DNA of 11,382 bases, taken from the NCBI GenBank assembly GCA_025355225.1, contig JANYAB010000238.1, positions 1 through 11,382 on the forward strand, written 5' to 3'. This stretch comes from Bacteroidota bacterium. GTDB taxonomy: Bacteria > Bacteroidota > Bacteroidia > Sphingobacteriales > Sphingobacteriaceae. Positions 5,694-11,382 of this stretch are shown in pieces. A program made the translations under genes and the position numbers. Positions within the stretch are counted from its first letter, which is position 1. Each line of letters opens with the position of its first letter. The notes beneath the pieces were generated by a model. It worked only from the letters and a program-made list of their open reading frames with translations. It made no database searches and had not been told where the DNA came from.

Positions 5694-8600
5694 TTGAATA
5701 CATATACTTTCCATATTAATACGTATGACCTGGCCTTTCTGGGAGCAATATTTATCGGGCTAACTTTTGCCCTGCAGTTATGGTTCAGTAAAAGTGTCAA
5801 CCGCGCTGCAAACCGGTTTTTGGCGCTGGCATTGGTTGTTGTCGTTTTGTGGATAGCCCGTGTATTAGGCATCAACGTCGGGCTGTCAGCTTATATTCCC
5901 CATTGGAGCTGGCTGCCGATGCAATTTTCGCTGGCACTTGGCCCGCTTATCTTCTTTTATGTGCTTAAAATGACCAGGCCGGAATATAAATTCCAGCGCA
6001 GGGATCTGCTGCATTTTAGTCCGTTGTTGCTGGAACTAAGCGCTTATGCCTTAGCCACTGCGGAAAGTATAAGAACAGGCGCATCGACATATAATACCCC
6101 GGCATTTCAGCGATTGAACCCTGTATTACAGCTGTTAGCATTCATTTCGGTTGCTGTATACCTATACCAATGCCGTATACTGATCGAGAACTTTTACCGG
6201 CAGCTGAAATTTACCGGAGGCGACCGCTATCGGCGCGAGCTGGAGTGGCTGCATAAATTATTGACAGCTTTCGGCCTATTGTGGCTGTTGTGGATACCCC
6301 TTATAGCCGTAGATTTTTTTTATTTCAACTACCAATTAAGCGCACAAGCTTACTATCCCCTGTATCTTCTTTTAGTTTCAATGGTCACCTGGATAGCGGC
6401 GAGGGCTTTTTTAAGGCCGGAAAATGGTATGCAGGCAGATACGGTACCGATATTGAAACCATTACTACCGGCAGAATTGAAGCAAAAAGGAATTTGGCTG
6501 AAGAAAGTGGTTAAAGAAAACCGCTATTACCAGGATTCTGAATTAAGTCTGAGCTCACTTGCTGAAAAGCTTTATCTGACTACTCATGAGTTGTCCCGCG
6601 TAATTAATGTGGTGTTCAAAAAAAGCTTTAATGATTTCATTAATGAATATCGCGTTCAGGACGCGATCCGTAAAATGCAGGATCCCGCTTATGACCATAT
6701 CACCCTGCTGGGTATTGCATTTGATTCGGGATTTAACTCCCAAAGCAGCTTTAACCGCGTTTTCAAACAAATAACCGGGGAAAGCCCGGTGGAATATAAA
6801 AATAAACTGAAAAAAGAATACCCATCTTATAAGTTGGGCAGTAATCCCCGGTTTACGCCGGTAATTTCGTACCATGAAACCGCCCTAAAGTGGTCGCATG
6901 AGAAATTAAACCGCAACAATATGTTCAAAAATTATTTCAAAATAGCAAGGCGCAACCTGGCGCGCAATAAAAGCTACACCGCCATTAATATCACCGGCCT
7001 GGCTGTCGGCATTGCTGTTTGTACGGTGATCTTTATCATTATACAATATCAAACAAGCTACGATAATTTTCACATAAAGAAAGATCACATCTATCGTGTG
7101 TTAACCGAATATCATCATGCAGAGTCGGCAAATATCTTTTATGGGAAAGATGTCCCTTTTCCTATGCCCCTGGGATTGAAAACGGCTTTTCCCCAAATTG
7201 AACAAGTGGCTCCCATTTATGCAAGCCAAAATGATCAGTTGCTGATACCTGCTAATGATGGAAGCCCGGTAAAAGTATTTAAGGAGCAGCGGGGTGTATT
7301 TTATACAGAAGCTTCATTCTTTAAAATATTTGACTTTCCGCTGCTTGCAGGTTCGTATGCATCGTTAAATGATCCGGACAACGTATTGCTTACAAAGGAG
7401 ATTGCTGAAAAATATTTCGGTGACTGGAAAACAGCAATCGGTAAAACCATTAAGCTGCAGGCAGGCGGCTATATGTTCAGTCACGGCACTGATGTATTGA
7501 AGGTTTCGGGCATTCTGGCCGCCATTCCGGCAAATACAGACCTTCAGCTAAAACTGGTTGTGTCTTTTGGAACAAGTAGCGGAAGTTATATGCTAAAATC
7601 CACCAAATGGGAGGAATCGGGGTCTGGTTTTGGTTGCTATATTATGTTGCCGCCGAATATTTCTGTTGACAATTTTAATCAGCAATTAAGGGCGTACTCA
7701 CGAAGGATGGAATCCCCCGACGATAAGGATAGTCATATTATACAGCCATTAAGTGCGGTGCATTATGATACACAAGTGGCTGATTACAGCAACAAAACAA
7801 TCAGTCATCAATTGCTCAACGTATTGTGGCTCATCGCGGCATTCATCCTGTTAGTTGCCTGCGTAAACTTTATCAACCTCTCCACTGCGCAAGCCGTTAA
7901 TCGTGCAAAGGAGGTTGGCGTACGAAAAGTTTTGGGGAGCAGCAGATCTCAATTGCAGATCCAGTTTATCGTCGAAACATTTTTGATAGTTATAAGCGCT
8001 GTAATACTTGCAGCAGCAATTACATTTTTTGCATTGCCTTCTGTAAATCATCTTTTAGAACTTTCGCTTTCATTCAACGTACTCAGCGATCCGGCAATTA
8101 TTTTATTTCTTCTCGCTGTAACCCTTATTGTAACCGCGCTTGCAGGCTTTTATCCTTCCATTGTTTTATCTGGTTTCAATCCTGTTAATGCTTTAAAAAG
8201 TAAACTTACATCAAATGCAAGCGGCATTTCACTACGAAGAGGATTGGTCGTGTTTCAATTTATCATCGCGCAGGCGCTCATCATTGGGACACTCGTCATT
8301 GTAAAACAAATGGATTATTTTATGGATCAGCCCCTGGGCTTTGACAAGGATGCCGTTGTAAATGTTCCGTTCCGAGTAGACACTACGCTCATGAGCAAGA
8401 TGGATTATTTAAGAAGGCAGTTATTGTCAACCAACGGCGTGCAAACAGTAAGCTTAAGCACCAACACCCCGGTTGAAAACGGCAATGATACATGGAGCGC
8501 ACTAAGATTTGACCATGCCGTAAAAGAAACGGATTTTAAAGCGATTACCAAGTTTGCCGACGACCAATATGTGCCCACTTATAAGCTGCCGCTGGTAGCC

Positions 8601-9359
8601 GGCAGGAATTTGTATCCGTCCGATCCGACCCGGGAATTTTTGGTGAACGAAGCCCTTGTGAAAAGCCTGGGCCTGAAAAAACCGGAAGATATAATAGGCA
8701 AAGAAATAAGCATTTGGAACGGAGTAATCACATGCCCGGTTGTTGGTGTATTAAAAGATTTTCATGACCGGTCTTTTCGCAATGACCTTGCACCGCTAAT
8801 TATTACCACGGACAAAGCCATGTACAACCAGCTCGCCATAAAGCTGACAACCACGCACCTAACTTCGACCATGCAATCTGTTAAAAAAGTATTTGACCAA
8901 ACATATCCCGATTATGTTTTTGAATACAGGTTCCTGGATGAAAAGATTGCAAGCTTTTACAAACAAGAAAATCAGTTAGCAGCTTTGTACAAAATTTTTG
9001 CAGCAATCGCGATATTCCTTAGCTGTCTTGGGTTGTATGGTTTAGCCTCATTCATGGCCGTGCAGCGGATAAAAGAAGTTGGTATCCGTAAAGTACTTGG
9101 GGCTACTGCAGGCAGTATCGTTTATCTGTTTTCAAAAGAATTTATGATACTCATTGCAATTGCTTTTGCCATTGCTACACCCATCGCATGGTATTACATG
9201 CACCAATGGTTACAGGATTATGTTTATCGCATCAACATCAGTTGGTGGTTGTTTGCTGCAGGCGGACTTGCTGCAATATTTATTGCGCTTGCAACGATAA
9301 GTTTCCAGGCAATAAAAGCAGCAATAGCAAACCCGGTGAAGAGTCTGAGAAATGAATAG
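5694..9359 (+). CDS. Fusion of a membrane AraC-type regulator with an FtsX/MacB-type ABC transporter permease
   Basis: The 1221-residue product joins two proteins normally found apart. Residues 1-245 hold about seven membrane helices (near 13-31, 41-58, 76-92, 104-122, 143-163, 187-210, 219-240). Residues 270-372 form an AraC helix-turn-helix domain ending SSFNRVFKQITGESPVEYK. After a linker, residue 410 begins MFKNYFKIARRNLARNKSY, the usual N-terminus of a free-standing permease of about 800 residues. That part has a first membrane helix near 428-450, a MacB-like extracytoplasmic domain, FtsX helices with EVGVRKVLG (740-748), a second extracytoplasmic domain, and EVGIRKVLGA (1128-1137) before the last helices. 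No ATPase domain is included, so a partner elsewhere is needed. Translation must start at TTG 5694: TAA at 5682 blocks the frame and the next ATG is about residue 76. Seven helices would place the HTH and the permease N-terminus both in the cytoplasm. Confidence 0.88.
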   Translation: MNTYTFHINTYDLAFLGAIFIGLTFALQLWFSKSVNRAANRFLALALVVVVLWIARVLGINVGLSAYIPHWSWLPMQFSLALGPLIFFYVLKMTRPEYKFQRRDLLHFSPLLLELSAYALATAESIRTGASTYNTPAFQRLNPVLQLLAFISVAVYLYQCRILIENFYRQLKFTGGDRYRRELEWLHKLLTAFGLLWLLWIPLIAVDFFYFNYQLSAQAYYPLYLLLVSMVTWIAARAFLRPENGMQADTVPILKPLLPAELKQKGIWLKKVVKENRYYQDSELSLSSLAEKLYLTTHELSRVINVVFKKSFNDFINEYRVQDAIRKMQDPAYDHITLLGIAFDSGFNSQSSFNRVFKQITGESPVEYKNKLKKEYPSYKLGSNPRFTPVISYHETALKWSHEKLNRNNMFKNYFKIARRNLARNKSYTAINITGLAVGIAVCTVIFIIIQYQTSYDNFHIKKDHIYRVLTEYHHAESANIFYGKDVPFPMPLGLKTAFPQIEQVAPIYASQNDQLLIPANDGSPVKVFKEQRGVFYTEASFFKIFDFPLLAGSYASLNDPDNVLLTKEIAEKYFGDWKTAIGKTIKLQAGGYMFSHGTDVLKVSGILAAIPANTDLQLKLVVSFGTSSGSYMLKSTKWEESGSGFGCYIMLPPNISVDNFNQQLRAYSRRMESPDDKDSHIIQPLSAVHYDTQVADYSNKTISHQLLNVLWLIAAFILLVACVNFINLSTAQAVNRAKEVGVRKVLGSSRSQLQIQFIVETFLIVISAVILAAAITFFALPSVNHLLELSLSFNVLSDPAIILFLLAVTLIVTALAGFYPSIVLSGFNPVNALKSKLTSNASGISLRRGLVVFQFIIAQALIIGTLVIVKQMDYFMDQPLGFDKDAVVNVPFRVDTTLMSKMDYLRRQLLSTNGVQTVSLSTNTPVENGNDTWSALRFDHAVKETDFKAITKFADDQYVPTYKLPLVAGRNLYPSDPTREFLVNEALVKSLGLKKPEDIIGKEISIWNGVITCPVVGVLKDFHDRSFRNDLAPLIITTDKAMYNQLAIKLTTTHLTSTMQSVKKVFDQTYPDYVFEYRFLDEKIASFYKQENQLAALYKIFAAIAIFLSCLGLYGLASFMAVQRIKEVGIRKVLGATAGSIVYLFSKEFMILIAIAFAIATPIAWYYMHQWLQDYVYRINISWWLFAAGGLAAIFIALATISFQAIKAAIANPVKSLRNE

Positions 9360-9398
9360 GCACTGGCAAGTCCCGTCAAAAGTCTGAGAAGCGAATGA
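9321..9398 (+). repeat. Tandem diverged copy of the permease 3' end (two 39-base units)
   Basis: The last 13 codons of the permease gene (9321-9359, encoding AIANPVKSLRNE and TAG) are followed at once by 39 bases (9360-9398) encoding ALASPVKSLRSE and TGA in the same frame. By hand count 28 of 39 bases match. All 13 codons align without gaps, and most changes are synonymous or conservative, as expected for coding descent rather than recent slippage. The second unit has no start and is untranslated unless TAG is read through. Confidence 0.8.
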
Positions 9399-9468
9399 TT
9401 GGGCAGCCGGCCAAAAGAACTTAGGTCCGTAAACGTGCGATCTGAGATTTAGTTGAAACACTATGTGG

Positions 9469-9501
9469 TGCGTTCCGGGGTGAGATACGGAACGCATTTA
9501 T
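9469..9501 (+). terminator. Candidate rho-independent terminator of the regulator-permease gene
   Basis: TGCGTTCCG (9469-9477) pairs perfectly with CGGAACGCA (9488-9496) across a 10-base loop, and TTTATAT follows. It lies about 110 bases after the TAG of the permease gene. Confidence 0.5.
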
Positions 9502-9817
9502 ATATCTGGGTGTCGATCGCAGGATCCCTTCAGGGAAGAAAAAATCTATAAAGATGAGGCAGCTTCGACAATAAAATTTGCAACAGGGGCTAATGCCGCC
9601 GCTCCCAAAGAAAAATCCTTCTCAGGTAATCCGGCGTCACTTTTCGAACAAAAAGTTGCTGTTAGTTTGGTAAAAACAATCCGTCTTTTCTACTGTTACC
9701 AGTAAAAGCTCCCGAAATAGGATAAAGATGCATATCGTGTATTAATAGACGGAAGCTACTGTCTGTGAATCAAATGCTTCGACCTGGCCTGATTTCAGGA
9801 CCGGGTTATTCGGTTTT

Positions 9818-9850
9818 AAAAGGTGGGCCGGAAGCGGGCCACCTTTTTTA
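9818..9850. terminator. Bidirectional terminator hairpin between convergent genes
   Basis: AAAAGGTGGGCC (9818-9829) pairs with GGCCACCTTTT (9837-9847) with one bulged G and a short loop, followed on the plus strand by more T residues (to 9849). On the minus strand the right-hand A run gives a U tract of four. It lies about 50 bases beyond the stop of the minus-strand gene at 9901, which it probably serves; it also blocks read-through from the left. Confidence 0.7.
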
Positions 9851-9900
9851 TGCCTATGGCGGATTCATGACTATAAATCAGTAAACGCGTTAAATCTATT

Positions 9901-11226
9901 TTATTTTTTCATCACCAGTTTCTTCACAACAGAATCGCCAACAACCTTGCCAAAGCTTTCTGACACCATGCATGAAATATGGAAGTGTATGCCGCCATAA
10001 AATCTTGACATTGCAGTTTCATTTGCTGCATCCCTGAATGATTTGAAAGATCGGTTTTTTATCCCAAATACAAGCTCCGATGTATCTGTATAAGCGACAT
10101 TATTCCCCAGGACACTTGTGAGCGCCGCAGCTGCTGCAGCCGATATCGTACAATGACCGCAGGTATATTCTGGGAATGGTGGTGTTTGAAGGTGGGGCCT
10201 CCAATTAGTGTCGAAATATTTATTAATTATCGTTTCTGGCCTGACTGTTTTATAGTGGTATTTGGCTGCCCAGGATTCGATAAAGCTGTCAAACAAAGCA
10301 ATAGCGGTTTTAGCATAGGCACAAACCGTAGTATTGTAATCGGCTTTTGTTTTCTCCGCCCCAATGCCCACTACACTTAGCCAATGTCCCGGCGGCGAAA
10401 ATTTCTTTGTAATAAACATTACATGCCCCGCTACGTTCATTTTCTGCGGGTTATCATCCCAAAAATCAGCGATGTGTATCTCCACTGCTGTTAGGCTGTC
10501 AATTGTATTTTTTGTCAAAATTACATCTTTATAGTATGCACTATTCTTATCTGTTATATTAAACTGAGGTGGGGGTGGTACACTATATTGCCTGGCATCG
10601 TGCATTACCATCGTTCGGATTTCACCCCAATGCGGCTCTACAGCTTCGAAATAGCCGGGCGGCGTAGGCACCCAACGCCATACTGAATCCTTGATAGAAA
10701 ATTTAGGGGCGCTCCTGGTTGCAAGATAATGGTCGCCTTTACTCCAGGTCATAATTGAAAGCGCCACTGCTTTCGCATATTTTTCAGAGTTGGTAATCAT
10801 TTCATCCGGCATGCCATGTGTAACTGCTATTTGATGCAAGCTATCCGTATAGTCTTTTAAACTGCCTTCAGGGAAAGTCACAGCTTCGCCCACTTTGCAA
10901 AAAGCCAGCAAAGAAGCATATTCATAGTCAATACTTTCGTTTGCCACAGGTTTTGCAACTTTTTTAAAGTCGTTAAGCTGGCCAACGAGCGATTGGTATT
11001 TGTCTGGATAGCCTGCTGCAATTACTTCATAACCGGCAATTGACGCGTAGGCATAATTGCGGGAAGCCACCGGCGGCGAAAAGTTATTCCCCATTACAAC
11101 ATTATTTAACACGTAAACGGTACGGCTATACAAACGCGGATCATGCAGGATATTTTTATAATCAGCTTTTTTACATGACGAAAAAAATAAGGCAGTTAGT
11201 ACAAATACCAATAAATAATGTTTCAT
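9901..11226 (-). CDS. Vanadium-dependent haloperoxidase / PAP2-like lipoprotein with variant active-site motifs
   Basis: The 441-residue product starts with a lipoprotein-type signal MKHYLLVFVLTALFFSSC (acylated Cys expected at 18), so it should be exported and membrane-anchored. The mature part matches bacterial vanadium haloperoxidase-like proteins of the PAP2 superfamily: WVPTPPGYFEAVEPHWGEIR (185-204), FWDDNPQKMNVAGHVMF (255-271), then the three oxyanion motifs. Motif 1 is K322-X6-R329-P330. Motif 2 is EYTCGHCT (353-360, H358). Motif 3 is S407-R408-X5-H414. Two departures from the family pattern are visible: the usual SGH reads CGH, and the Asp four residues after H414 is Ser (S418). It may be a vanadate enzyme, an acid phosphatase or a degenerate member; the substrate is not predictable. 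The start ATG is the first in frame and gives a proper signal peptide. The gene is convergent with the permease gene. Confidence 0.87.
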   Translation of the reverse strand: MKHYLLVFVLTALFFSSCKKADYKNILHDPRLYSRTVYVLNNVVMGNNFSPPVASRNYAYASIAGYEVIAAGYPDKYQSLVGQLNDFKKVAKPVANESIDYEYASLLAFCKVGEAVTFPEGSLKDYTDSLHQIAVTHGMPDEMITNSEKYAKAVALSIMTWSKGDHYLATRSAPKFSIKDSVWRWVPTPPGYFEAVEPHWGEIRTMVMHDARQYSVPPPPQFNITDKNSAYYKDVILTKNTIDSLTAVEIHIADFWDDNPQKMNVAGHVMFITKKFSPPGHWLSVVGIGAEKTKADYNTTVCAYAKTAIALFDSFIESWAAKYHYKTVRPETIINKYFDTNWRPHLQTPPFPEYTCGHCTISAAAAAALTSVLGNNVAYTDTSELVFGIKNRSFKSFRDAANETAMSRFYGGIHFHISCMVSESFGKVVGDSVVKKLVMKK

Positions 11227-11382
11227 AAATATATTTCAAAAAAAAGAATTGCTTAACAATGTAAAATTTTGATTACTCAAATACCAGTTAAGACTTACAC
11301 AGGTTTAATAACAGCGTTGGGCTTTAACCTAAAAGGTTTTTCGTGGGGCAAATTTATAAAGTTAATGGATAGTATTTTGAGA
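11227..11382. other. Upstream region of the haloperoxidase-like gene
   Basis: This 156-base AT-rich leader has no gene. On the minus strand TAAATTTG (11356-11349) fits the -7 consensus TAnnTTTG, about 120 bases before the ATG, but without a clear -33 TTG. A short inverted repeat AACCT-AAA-AGGTT lies at 11326-11338. Confidence 0.4.

Larger units (their letters stand above)
9360..9900. other. Long non-coding stretch between convergent genes
   Basis: These 541 bases hold the leftover permease 3' end (9360-9398), a terminator-like hairpin (9469-9499), a stretch open in one frame without a start codon (9484-9705, TAA at 9703), a small hairpin (9788-9799, CCTGA-TT-TCAGG) and a strong bidirectional hairpin (9818-9850). 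I recognise no intact gene on either strand. The region may be decayed coding DNA left after loss of a neighbouring gene. Confidence 0.55.

Noticed and set aside
6555..7088. Minus-strand open frames under the regulator-permease gene
   Set aside because: Antisense shadows of the HTH and linker codons in a long gene with strong motifs on the other strand.
9210..9497. 95-codon minus-strand open frame over the permease 3' end
   Set aside because: Antisense to the last permease helices and running through the scar and terminator hairpin; Cys- and His-rich translation looks like noise.
10153..11228. Plus-strand open frames opposite the haloperoxidase-like gene
   Set aside because: Antisense to a gene with a signal peptide and three conserved motifs; no family resemblance of their own.

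Overview
The window looks like chromosomal DNA of a Bacteroidota bacterium, most likely Sphingobacteriaceae (Mucilaginibacter/Pedobacter-like). This is inferred from four things: the MacB/FtsX-type permease with a C-terminus reading NPVKSLRNE, the seven-helix membrane AraC regulator, several TAnnTTTG-type -7 promoter boxes, and sparse Shine-Dalgarno sequences. No rRNA, tRNA, CRISPR array or intact insertion sequence is visible.

Left part (1-2717, all minus strand): four dihydrofolate-reductase-like (RibD C-terminal domain) genes in a row. Three (1-533, cut by the window edge; 1578-2126; 2163-2717) are close paralogs. The fourth (724-1344) belongs to another subfamily, looks more AT-rich, and has a long imperfect inverted repeat (598-724) on one side and a cluster of small REP-like palindromes (1420-1547) on the other. 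It may have been inserted into a tandem array.

Middle (2718-5461): a GlxA-like regulator (DJ-1/PfpI domain plus AraC helix-turn-helix) is divergent from the reductase pair, across a 171-bp region holding a good minus-strand promoter and a small palindrome. A probable two-gene operon follows on the plus strand: a two-domain VOC (PhnB-like) protein and a DUF1801 protein.

Right part (5694-11226): a 1221-codon gene joins a seven-helix membrane AraC regulator in frame to a complete FtsX/MacB-type ABC permease. Immediately after its stop lies a second, diverged copy of its last 13 codons including the stop, which looks like the remnant of a lost neighbouring permease gene. After about 540 bp with no recognisable gene, but with two terminator-like hairpins, comes a convergent minus-strand gene for a lipoprotein of the vanadium haloperoxidase/PAP2 family with altered active-site motifs.

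There is no clear phage, defence or biosynthetic system. The strongest points of interest are the regulator-permease fusion, the 3'-end scar behind it, the inverted-repeat element beside the odd reductase gene, and the changed signature motifs in two reductases and in the haloperoxidase-like protein. All family assignments come from reading the translated sequence; no database search was done.
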